Origin: Gammaproteobacteria bacterium
GTDB taxonomy: Bacteria > Pseudomonadota > Gammaproteobacteria > Steroidobacterales > Woeseiaceae
NCBI GenBank assembly: GCA_013151645.1
Contig: JAADHU010000079.1
Coordinates: 1 to 44,112 of the forward strand
DNA length: 44,112 nucleotides
Direction of reading: 5' to 3'
Positions 33,673-41,231 of the stretch are shown here, piece after piece; positions within the stretch are counted from its first letter, which is position 1; each line of letters opens with the position of its first letter. The notes beneath the pieces were generated by a model. That model was given only the letters and a program-made list of their open reading frames with translations, was not told where the DNA came from and did no database searches. The position numbers and the translations under genes are program-made.

Positions 33673-35142
33673 TCAAGCCCCGCTGGAGCGAATGACCGTC
33701 ATTTTTTCGATCTGCATGTCTTCCAGCGTGTACGGGATGCCGCCGGTCCCCAGGCCGGACTCTCTCAAACCCGCGAAGGGCATGACGTCATCGCGGAAGG
33801 CCGTATGATCGTTGATCATCACCGCCGATGCGTCCAGACGCCGGACAAGTGACATCGCGAGATCGATATCACGGCTGAAAACGGCTGCCTGAAAGGCGGT
33901 GGGCAGGGAATTGGCGGTGTCGACGGCATCATCGATCTCGTCATAGCTGAAGACGCAGACGACCGGACCGAAAATTTCCTCGACGCTGACACGAGCATCC
34001 AAAGGTGGATCGAGAATCACCGTGGGTGCATAGCAGGCAGCGGATATTTTCTTCCCGCCGCACATCAGCGTACCGCCGGAGGCAATGGCGGCGTCGACCC
34101 ATTCGCCGACCCGTTCGACTTCTGCCGGTCGAATCAATGGTCCAACTTCGGTCGATGCATCCAGCGGATCGCCGACGCGTAGTTCAGTAGCGGCCGCCGC
34201 GAGATTGGTGGCAAACTCCTGCGCGACTTGCCGTGGCGCGAACACACGTTGAACAGACACGCATACCTGACCGGCATGATAGAAGCCGCCCTTCAAAATG
34301 GATTGCAGAGCCAGCTCCTGGTCACAATCGGCTGTGAGGATGGCCGGTGCGACGCCACCATGTTCGAGCGCGCAGCGCACACCCGGTGCCAGTTTGGATC
34401 GCAGCATCCAGCCAACGCGGGCGCTACCGATAAAACTGAAAAAACCCAGCCGCCGGTCGGTGACCAGTTTTTCGGCGGTTGCCTGGTCATCCGTGACGAT
34501 TGCCTGGCACCAGGCGTCCGGCAGGCCGGCTTCTCGCAGCAGGGATACGAACTGCAAACAAGACAAAGGGGTGTCGGGAGCGGGTTTGACGATCACGGGA
34601 CAGCCAGCGGCAATCGCGGGGCCAACCTGATGCACGATGAGATTGAGCGGATGATTGAAGGCACTGACCGAGACCACGACGCCAATCGGTTCCTTTTGCG
34701 TGTATGCCACGCGCCCCTGTGTGGCGGGTGTCGTGCCAAGCGGAATGACTTTGCCGGGATGTCCACGTAACGATTCGACACACAGGCGTACCCCGTCGAT
34801 GGCTCGAGTGACTTCGACGATCGAGTCAGCCAGCGGTTTGCCACCTTCGCTCGCGGCGAGTAGCGCGAGGTCACCAGCCTGTTCTTCCATCAACTTTGCG
34901 GTCCGATCGAGAATCGCGATGCGTTCCGGAATGGCAAGCCAGGTGCGCCGGTCCCGGAACAAAGCGTACGCCGCCGCCAGCGCGTTTTCGACCTGTTCCG
35001 GGCCGCTCGTCTCGACCTGACCAAGTTGTCTTTGGTCATACGGCGACATTACGTGTAGCTTGCCGACGGCCGCCTTGCTATCGGCAATCATCAACGGGAA
35101 GTCGCACGAGCCCGCGGCAATTCTGGCGTCTAAATCGTGCAT
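33673..35142 (-). CDS. aldehyde dehydrogenase (NAD(P)-dependent)
   Basis: 489-aa ALDH-superfamily enzyme. The catalytic Cys294 lies in GFYHAGQVCVSVQR and the general base Glu260 in LEHGGVAP (His in place of the common Leu), 34 residues apart as in the family. FSFIGSARVG is the cofactor loop, AFNHPLNLIVHQVGPAIAAG the N-terminal signature and EEIFGPVVCVF the C-terminal one. It oxidises an aldehyde to the acid; the EHGG variant occurs in lactaldehyde- and phosphonoacetaldehyde-type branches, so specificity is open. ATG 35142 overlaps the upstream ThDP-enzyme gene by 13 bases, implying translational coupling and a two-step pathway. Confidence 0.9.
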   Translation of the reverse strand: MHDLDARIAAGSCDFPLMIADSKAAVGKLHVMSPYDQRQLGQVETSGPEQVENALAAAYALFRDRRTWLAIPERIAILDRTAKLMEEQAGDLALLAASEGGKPLADSIVEVTRAIDGVRLCVESLRGHPGKVIPLGTTPATQGRVAYTQKEPIGVVVSVSAFNHPLNLIVHQVGPAIAAGCPVIVKPAPDTPLSCLQFVSLLREAGLPDAWCQAIVTDDQATAEKLVTDRRLGFFSFIGSARVGWMLRSKLAPGVRCALEHGGVAPAILTADCDQELALQSILKGGFYHAGQVCVSVQRVFAPRQVAQEFATNLAAAATELRVGDPLDASTEVGPLIRPAEVERVGEWVDAAIASGGTLMCGGKKISAACYAPTVILDPPLDARVSVEEIFGPVVCVFSYDEIDDAVDTANSLPTAFQAAVFSRDIDLAMSLVRRLDASAVMINDHTAFRDDVMPFAGLRESGLGTGGIPYTLEDMQIEKMTVIRSSGA

Positions 35143-36782
35143 GTGATATCGCCGAGCTTTTTGGTGAGTAACGCATTTTCCCGATAGTCGATCGGAATAA
35201 CGACGAGACTCGGACCTGCTTCGTCCAGAGCGACTTCCAGAGTCTTCGCCAGATCCGCACTGCGATCGACGATATGGCCGTTCCAGCCGAACGACTCGGC
35301 CAGTTTCGCCCAGTCCGGGTTGCCGAATGCGAGGTCGGTATGGCGGCCGAAATGCGTTTCCTGCTTCCAGGCAATTAGACCGTAGGCATGGTCTTCCCAG
35401 ACCATCATGGTTATCTTGCTGTCGATGCGTCGGGCTGTTTCCATTTCCTGCACATTCATCAGAAAGCCGGCGTCGCCGGCGATCCCCAGGATGCGCCTGT
35501 CCGGGTGGACGACGCTCGCCGCAATTGCGCCGGGTAAGGCAAAACCCATTGAGCAGAAGCCGTTGGGTATCAGGCAGGTGTTCGGTTCATGGCACTGATA
35601 GTGCCTTGCAATCCACATTTTGTGAGCGCCGACATCGGATAACAATATGTCGTGAGGTCCCATGACCTGACGCACATCCCAGAGGACTTTTTGTGGCCGG
35701 ATTGTCGCAAACGTTTCGTCGTCCTTAAACTCCGCAAAATCAGCCGCCATGTCCTCACGACATTTGCGTTGCAATGTGAAATCGAAATCGAATTTCGGCT
35801 TCTCCGCAATACGTTCATTCAACATCCACAACGTGTGTGCGAGATCGCCGATGACTTCAGTTTCGGGGAGATAGTGTTCATCGATTTCTGCCGCCAGAAA
35901 ATCAACGTGGATGATTTTCTTGTCGCGAGTCGGATTCCATAGTTGCGGGTGATATTCGACCATGTCAAAGCCCAGCGTGATCACGAGGTCGGCGTCGTCG
36001 ATCGCCATCGAGATGCGGTCCTTGCTGCCGAGGCCGACGGTATACAGGCAATATTCCACGTCCATATCGACGCAGCCCTTCGCCATAAACGTGCTGACCA
36101 CGCCGATGCCGGTCTGTTCGCACAAAAGGCGCAACTGTTTGCTGGCGCGTCGGCGTATGCAGCCATTGCCTGCAATGATGATAGGGCGTCGCGAATCTTT
36201 CAGCATCGCAAAAGCCTGATCGACGATCTTGCTGTCGGCGACCGAACGGCGAAATCGTCGCGGCTTGATCGGTTCGGCGGTCGTTTCTATTTTGGCAACG
36301 TCTTCGGGCAATTCAACGTGCACTGCACCGGGTTTCTCGGTGCGGGCCAGGCGCACGGCCTTACGGATTATTTCCGGAATGGTATCCGCGTTCAGAATGG
36401 TTGTTGCCCATTTGGTCACCGGCTGGAACATGCTGACCACGTCCATAATCTGGTGAGATTCCTTGTGCAGGCGGTCGGTGGATCCCTGGCCGGTCAGTAC
36501 CAGCATGGGTGCCCGGTCCATGTTTGAATCTGCTACCCCGGTGATCAGGTTGGTTGCGCCGGGTCCGAGCGTGCCCAGTGCGCCGGCGGGATTGCCGGTC
36601 AGGCGCCCGTATATTTCCGCCATGAACGCGGCGCCCTGTTCGTGGCGAGTGAGAACAAAATGAATCTTCTTTGAGGCTTCCAGCGACATCATAAAATCAG
36701 CATTTTCCTCGCCGGGAACGCCAAAAATGTACTCAATCCCCTCTTCTTCAAGGCACTTGACGAGCAGGTCGGAGGCTTTCAT
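35130..36782 (-). CDS. acetolactate-synthase-like ThDP enzyme
   Basis: 550-aa ThDP-dependent 2-oxoacid enzyme resembling the catabolic acetolactate synthase AlsS. The cofactor-activating Glu48 sits in LTRHEQGAAFMAE, GALGTLGPGATNLITG follows, and the ThDP/metal motif is GDAGFLMNVQEMETA, ending in the Asn ligand region. No small regulatory subunit gene is nearby, unlike biosynthetic IlvB/IlvN. AAGGGGAATGAA before ATG 36782 sets the start. Coupling with an aldehyde dehydrogenase suggests that the real job may be decarboxylating a 2-oxoacid to an aldehyde that is then oxidised, rather than making acetolactate (inference). Confidence 0.87.
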   Translation of the reverse strand: MKASDLLVKCLEEEGIEYIFGVPGEENADFMMSLEASKKIHFVLTRHEQGAAFMAEIYGRLTGNPAGALGTLGPGATNLITGVADSNMDRAPMLVLTGQGSTDRLHKESHQIMDVVSMFQPVTKWATTILNADTIPEIIRKAVRLARTEKPGAVHVELPEDVAKIETTAEPIKPRRFRRSVADSKIVDQAFAMLKDSRRPIIIAGNGCIRRRASKQLRLLCEQTGIGVVSTFMAKGCVDMDVEYCLYTVGLGSKDRISMAIDDADLVITLGFDMVEYHPQLWNPTRDKKIIHVDFLAAEIDEHYLPETEVIGDLAHTLWMLNERIAEKPKFDFDFTLQRKCREDMAADFAEFKDDETFATIRPQKVLWDVRQVMGPHDILLSDVGAHKMWIARHYQCHEPNTCLIPNGFCSMGFALPGAIAASVVHPDRRILGIAGDAGFLMNVQEMETARRIDSKITMMVWEDHAYGLIAWKQETHFGRHTDLAFGNPDWAKLAESFGWNGHIVDRSADLAKTLEVALDEAGPSLVVIPIDYRENALLTKKLGDITCTI

Positions 36783-37034
36783 TTCATTCCCCTTGTTATC
36801 GATATTATGATGAGTGGCCGGCCGCCGGTTGCCCGTTAGTGGACCCGATTGATCTCTATCTTATTTCAATTCGTCGCCCGTTACCGCACGGCGGCGCCGC
36901 TGGTGCCGTGGCAGACAGACCAGCAAGCTTGCGCGCTGTACTTTTATGATACGTGATATGCGCAACGATTTACTCCTTTGCCGGCTCCTGATTACGATGT
37001 TGAAAATACCATGGATGGTTTTTTCAACAGACTG

Positions 37035-37610
37035 CTAGTCGCTGTTCGGTGTCGTTGGCGGGAAAGCGATCGGTCCCAATCTATCCGGCCGGCAAGGCTT
37101 GAACGGCGCATAGAATTCGCGAATTTTCTCGAGATTGACGTCGATATCGTCTGCTGGATCGAGCTGAATGCCGATGCCCATTTTTCGTTGTTCGTAATCG
37201 ATGAAGGCCAGCACGATAGGTACCTTCGCCGCGACCGCAATCTGGTAGAAACCGGTCTTCCAGTAGGGCATTTTCCTGCGCGTGCCTTCCGGCGCCAGCG
37301 CGAGGAAGAAATGCTCCTGCTTCTCGAACATATCGACCAGTTGCTGCACAGTAGACGATGGCTGGCTTCGATCGAGTGGTACCGCGCCACAGGCGCGAAG
37401 AACGTTGCCGAGTGGCCACCAGAACAGGGTGTGTTTGGCAAGGATGCTCAGTTTGATGTTGAATGAAATTCGATAGACGATTAGCCAGAATCCGTCCCAG
37501 TTCGAGGTGTGAGGTGCGGCGATAAAAACGGCCTTTTTCAAGGGCGGAATTTCTCCTTCCGGCGTCCAGCCGCCGATCCGCATCACCAATTTTGCAAGAG
37601 CGCTTAGCAT
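37035..37610 (-). CDS. lysophospholipid acyltransferase family protein (PlsC-like)
   Basis: 191-aa short acyltransferase. The catalytic HX4D motif is APHTSNWDG (His34, Asp39); the second block is GAVPLDRS and the glycerol-phosphate-binding block ALAPEGTRRK. A hydrophobic stretch near residues 42-54 and WWPLG suggest peripheral membrane association. Short versions of this family often acylate lysophospholipids or related alcohols. The ribosome site before ATG 37610 is weak. An AT-rich hairpin (GTTGAAAA 36999-37006 with TTTTCAAC 37021-37028) lies just past the stop. It is 80 bases downstream of the MFS gene on the same strand and may be cotranscribed. Confidence 0.88.
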   Translation of the reverse strand: MLSALAKLVMRIGGWTPEGEIPPLKKAVFIAAPHTSNWDGFWLIVYRISFNIKLSILAKHTLFWWPLGNVLRACGAVPLDRSQPSSTVQQLVDMFEKQEHFFLALAPEGTRRKMPYWKTGFYQIAVAAKVPIVLAFIDYEQRKMGIGIQLDPADDIDVNLEKIREFYAPFKPCRPDRLGPIAFPPTTPNSD

Positions 37611-37690
37611 AGCGTCAGGACGCCTCGCAGATCGGAATGAATTATTTTCGGTTCCATTCGTATCGTCATCGTCTGTGGGCGCAAGCCGAT

Positions 37691-38995
37691 TTAGTCACGG
37701 ACCCGGGTGTTCCAGAGCGAAGCGGCCAGCAACATCGATACGACTGATGTTGCAATCCAGAACTGAATCGCAACGTCGAAATCGTACGTTGTTACGCCCT
37801 CGACAATGCTCGTACCCTTGCTGATGAGTGTCGCGCTGATGTTTTCCTGCATGGCTGCACCCAGATAACTAAAGACACCGACCAGGCCCATGGCGGCTCC
37901 CGTCGCTCCGCGTGGCGCGATATCGACGCCAAACAGGCCGCCCACGGATGCGACCAGGCCGCTCAGGGCTGCGCCGTATACGGCAAAGGCGATCGTCAGC
38001 GCGAAATAGCTTTGCGGTCCGTAAAAGATGACCAGTAGTGCACAAATTTCAACGATCGCAAAGATCAGGTTGGCCGGTGGCCGCCTGGCATCAAATACCT
38101 TGTCGGACAGGTAGCCGTAGGCAATGGAGCCGACTATGCCGGCGACCGTATTGACAGCGAGCAGGAAACCGGCATCGACCAGCGAGTAACCGCGTGATTC
38201 CTGCAGATACAATACGCCCCAGCTATTGATCGCATAACGAGTGACGTACATAAGCGCACTGGCGACGGCAACCACCCAGATCGCTTTGATACTGAAAACG
38301 ACCTTTTGCGTTTTCCAGGTTGCAATTTCTCGTGGGGCTTCCGTCGGTTCGTTCGCCCATTCCTTTATCGTGGGTAGTCCTGCCGTGGTCGGCGCATTGC
38401 GTAGAAACGAGTAAACCCAGGCAGCGGCTCCAATGCATAAGATGCCGGGAGCGATGAAGCCGGCACGCCAGCTGGTGACCGAGACAATCGCAGCAATGAC
38501 GTAAAACGTCAGGCCCTCACCGATGGAGTGCGATGCACTCCAGATACCGTAGGTTCGACCGCGTTCGTGGATACTGAACCAGTTGGTAATGGAAATGACG
38601 GCCGCGGGAGCAGCCATCCCCTGAAAGAAGCCGTTGATGGCCCACAAGGACATGGAGAGCCACAGTAAGACGGACGAGCCCATGAACAGATTCACCAGCG
38701 CGGCAATGAAAATACTCAGAGAGAAAAAGATTCGTGGCGGGACATGGTCTGCCAGAAAGCCATTGATTAACTTGCCGCTGGCGTAACCGTAAAACAGCGC
38801 GGCACCGATCAGGCCCAGTTCTTCGACGGTAAAGATGCCGTTGTCGATCAGTGGTTTTTTGACGATCGACAGACCGAGCCGGCAGGTATAGATGAAACCG
38901 TAGCCGAACGTTATCGCCAGCATGACCCTCAGCCGGTGTTTGCGATATACGCGGTCGACGTCGGCGGGGGCAACCAGGGCTACCGTTTCGGCCAT
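37691..38995 (-). CDS. MFS transporter, organophosphate:phosphate antiporter (GlpT/UhpT)-like
   Basis: 434-aa, about 12 hydrophobic helices. The N-terminal region (GYGFIYTCRLGLSIVKKPLI, then IGAALFYGYASGKLINGFLA) follows the OPA-branch pattern seen in glycerol-3-phosphate and hexose-phosphate antiporters, with DHVPPR as the cytoplasmic loop motif and a long central loop around residue 200. Substrate could be a phosphorylated metabolite, but specificity residues cannot be judged by eye. The neighbouring acyltransferase makes a glycerol-phosphate link conceivable (inference only). The upstream 178-base region separates it from the divergent repeat-protein gene. Confidence 0.85.
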   Translation of the reverse strand: MAETVALVAPADVDRVYRKHRLRVMLAITFGYGFIYTCRLGLSIVKKPLIDNGIFTVEELGLIGAALFYGYASGKLINGFLADHVPPRIFFSLSIFIAALVNLFMGSSVLLWLSMSLWAINGFFQGMAAPAAVISITNWFSIHERGRTYGIWSASHSIGEGLTFYVIAAIVSVTSWRAGFIAPGILCIGAAAWVYSFLRNAPTTAGLPTIKEWANEPTEAPREIATWKTQKVVFSIKAIWVVAVASALMYVTRYAINSWGVLYLQESRGYSLVDAGFLLAVNTVAGIVGSIAYGYLSDKVFDARRPPANLIFAIVEICALLVIFYGPQSYFALTIAFAVYGAALSGLVASVGGLFGVDIAPRGATGAAMGLVGVFSYLGAAMQENISATLISKGTSIVEGVTTYDFDVAIQFWIATSVVSMLLAASLWNTRVRD

Positions 38996-39173
38996 GCGGG
39001 GGGGTCCTTTGTTGAAAGTCTTGCGGCAGCTTGCCAGATTGCCGTCAATGAATCGATGTTTGATCGATTTAACAATAACCCGCTGGTGGCGAAGCGTGTC
39101 AACGCATCGAGTGCGCTGACGTTGTTTTCAATAACAGCACGAATAAACATTGGATGACCAAAGGAGTTGGGAC

Positions 39174-39623
39174 ATGAACACATTGAAAATACTGAGGATC
39201 GCGACGGTTGCATTGCTGAGCACGGGCCTGATTGCCATAAGCACCAGCGCAAGCGCCGATCAGGGTGATCGCGTTGAACGTCGGCTGGACAACCGCGGCG
39301 ATCGCATTGAACGACGACTCGATAACAAGGGTGATCGGGTCGAACGTCGTCTCGATCGCAAGGGCGACCGCATCGATCGGCGGCTGGACAACAGAGGTGA
39401 TCGAATTGACCGTAACCTGGATAGACGCTCAGATCGTGCCGCAAATGCCGGTCGCGACGGGTTGGCCCGTCGACTCGATCGTAAGGGTGATCGCATTGAC
39501 CGTCGTTTGGGCAATAAAGGTGACCGCATCAATCGGCGCATGGACAACCGGGGTAGTCGCATCAATCGTCGTATGGACAACCGGGGTAATCGCATTGATC
39601 GACGCATGAATCGCCGCCACTAG
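39174..39623 (+). CDS. secreted protein of basic 11-residue repeats
   Basis: 149 aa. The start ATG 39174 has GGAGTTGGGAC upstream. A signal peptide (LRIATVALLSTGLIAISTSA, cleaved near ASA) is followed by about ten copies of an 11-residue unit, consensus GDRIDRRLDNR/K, from residue 31 to the end, broken once by an irregular SDRAANAGRDG segment. The mature protein is dominated by Arg, Asp, Asn and Gly, has almost no hydrophobics except one Ile/Val and one Leu/Met per unit, and no Cys. The 11-residue spacing fits a continuous amphipathic helix or coiled coil with charge pairing. I know similar unnamed proteins only vaguely; the function is unknown. A good terminator follows. Confidence 0.8.
   Translation: MNTLKILRIATVALLSTGLIAISTSASADQGDRVERRLDNRGDRIERRLDNKGDRVERRLDRKGDRIDRRLDNRGDRIDRNLDRRSDRAANAGRDGLARRLDRKGDRIDRRLGNKGDRINRRMDNRGSRINRRMDNRGNRIDRRMNRRH
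39264..39617. repeat. 33-bp coding tandem repeat array
   Basis: About ten units of 33 bases, each coding for one GDRIDRRLDNR-type repeat, with recurring GGTGATCGCAT, CGTCG and TGGACAA cores. Units differ mainly at third codon positions and at K/R, I/V, D/E/N and L/M choices, showing selection on the protein. One unit near 39429-39461 is irregular in sequence but keeps the frame. Such arrays can vary in copy number between strains. Confidence 0.75.
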
Positions 39624-39670
39624 GAAAGCAGCGCCAGGAACGATCAGCAACGTCATAGTTCGTCCGAAAG

Positions 39671-39713
39671 CCCGCCCGACACTCCGTTTTCCCGGAATGC
39701 GTGGCGGGTTTTT
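39671..39713 (+). terminator. intrinsic terminator after the repeat-protein gene
   Basis: CCCGCC (39671-39676) pairs with GGCGGG (39703-39708), with further partial pairing inside (ACTCCG with CGGAAT), and is followed directly by five T residues at 39709-39713. It lies 48 bases after the stop codon and upstream of the YfcC-type gene, so the two genes are probably transcribed separately. Confidence 0.75.
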
Positions 39714-39800
39714 GTTGACTCCCATCGATGTAAATTCCCCCGCAGAAACACAGATGTGGTACAGAAATTTGTTATGGTGCGCATCTGGAAATACACGCCC

Positions 39801-41231
39801 ATGCGGGCGTCGGGAATTGTGTCTTTGAGTAAGCGTAATTGGTCGATCGACTCGCTCGTCCTGATTTTCTCGTTTATCGTATTCGCGCAGCTGCTGACCT
39901 ATGTCGTTCCGCAGGGACAGTTCGAGCGCGAACCCTATCAGGACAATCCCGGCCGTTCCATGGTGATTCCGGAAACCTACGCGCCGGCGATTGCAGGGCA
40001 AAAGATCAGAATTGAGCCGTGGTATTTCCTCACAGCGATACCGAAGGGATTCGAAGCGGCACAGGACATTATCTTCCTGATATTTATCGCCGGGGGCGTG
40101 ATCGCGATTCTCCGTAAGAGTGGCGCCATTGACGCCGTATTGCACAAGGCGGTTGCGCGATTCGGCAGTAGCCCGGGGATTCTGATTGCGGGTTGCTTGT
40201 TCCTTTTCAGTCTGGGTTCCTACACCATCGGTATGGGAGAAGAGTACGTACCACTGATACCCATCATCGTGACGATGAGTCTCGCGATGCGTATGGACGC
40301 GATCGTTGCAATGGGCATTGTCTGGATTCCGTACGGCATCGGCTGGGCGTGTGCCGGATTTAATCCGTTTGGCGTTGTTATCGCACAGAATATTGCGGGC
40401 TTGCCGCTTACCTCCGGTTGGGCGATTCGCGCCGTAATGATGGTTGGCTTCCTGGCGATCGCCTTTCATCATATCTACCGCTACGCGGTCAGGGTGCGAA
40501 ACGATCCATCAAGCAGCCTGGTTGCGCACATCGATTACAGCTCGGGTTTCGATGCGCCGAACGACATTCGCCTTAGCGGTCCGCGAATATTGATTCTCCT
40601 GGTCTTCGCAGCGGGTGTCATCGGGTTTGTTGTCGGGGCCAAACTGTATGCTTGGTACGTCGCCGAATTGACCGCGGTATTCTTCGCCATCGGACTGCTG
40701 GCCGCGGGAATCTCCCGTATTTCTCCAGGGGATACGAGCAGGACGTTTATTCGTGGCGCCGCCGAGATGACGGCGGCCGCGTTGTTGGTGGGTTTCGCGC
40801 GCACGATTGAAGTGGTGCTGGTGGATGGGCAGATTATCGACAGCATGGTCAACACGATTGCCAATGTGCTGCGCAGTTTCGGTCCTGAGACATCGTCAGT
40901 GGGTATGTTAGTTGTGCAAACGATCTGCAACTTCTTTATTCCGTCCGGTAGCGGTCAGGCATTCGTCACCATGCCCATCATGTCGCCGTTGGCTACCCTG
41001 ACCGGCGTGCCACAGCAAACGGCGGTGCTCGCGTATCAATTTGGGGATGGGTTTACCAATATGATCGTACCGACCAGTGCGTTGGTGATGGGCGCGCTGG
41101 CGCTGGGAAAAATTCCCTACGGTGCCTGGGTCCGTTTCATTACACCGCTGCTCGTGAAGCTATTCGCGCTGGCGATTGTTTTCCTGGTATTGAGTATTCA
41201 CTTCGGCGAAGCGGTTGGATTTAATGCCTAA
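39801..41231 (+). CDS. YfcC/DcuC-family transporter
   Basis: 476-aa inner-membrane protein with about 12 hydrophobic helices. Family stretches: AQLLTYVVPQGQFER after the first helix, FLIFIAGGVIAILRKSGAID, YTIGMGEEYVPLIPIIV, SGSGQAFVTMPIMSPLATL and YQFGDGFTNMIVPTSALVM in the second half. This is the YfcC/DcuC-type carboxylate or basic-amino-acid transporter pattern. The start is unsettled: ATG 39801 (weak TGGAAA upstream), ATG 39774, GTG 39756, or a codon nearer the first helix at 39819-39825. Its TAA (41229-41231) interlocks with the TAG of the convergent gamma-glutamyltransferase gene. Substrate not assignable. Confidence 0.87.
   Translation: MRASGIVSLSKRNWSIDSLVLIFSFIVFAQLLTYVVPQGQFEREPYQDNPGRSMVIPETYAPAIAGQKIRIEPWYFLTAIPKGFEAAQDIIFLIFIAGGVIAILRKSGAIDAVLHKAVARFGSSPGILIAGCLFLFSLGSYTIGMGEEYVPLIPIIVTMSLAMRMDAIVAMGIVWIPYGIGWACAGFNPFGVVIAQNIAGLPLTSGWAIRAVMMVGFLAIAFHHIYRYAVRVRNDPSSSLVAHIDYSSGFDAPNDIRLSGPRILILLVFAAGVIGFVVGAKLYAWYVAELTAVFFAIGLLAAGISRISPGDTSRTFIRGAAEMTAAALLVGFARTIEVVLVDGQIIDSMVNTIANVLRSFGPETSSVGMLVVQTICNFFIPSGSGQAFVTMPIMSPLATLTGVPQQTAVLAYQFGDGFTNMIVPTSALVMGALALGKIPYGAWVRFITPLLVKLFALAIVFLVLSIHFGEAVGFNA

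Noticed and set aside
36999-37028. GTTGAAAA/TTTTCAAC hairpin as an intrinsic terminator of the acyltransferase gene
   Set aside because: The stem is only 8 bp, AT-rich, and no T run follows in the direction of transcription, so I mention it only in the gene entry.
39264-39617. Regular 33-bp repeats that could suggest a CRISPR array
   Set aside because: There are no unique spacers; every unit is in frame and codes for the same 11-residue protein repeat, and no cas genes are present.
39429-40472. A 347-aa open frame on the minus strand
   Set aside because: It crosses the repeat-protein gene, its terminator and the start of the transporter antisense, and its composition (Arg/Asn/His-rich, no core pattern) is that of a shadow frame.
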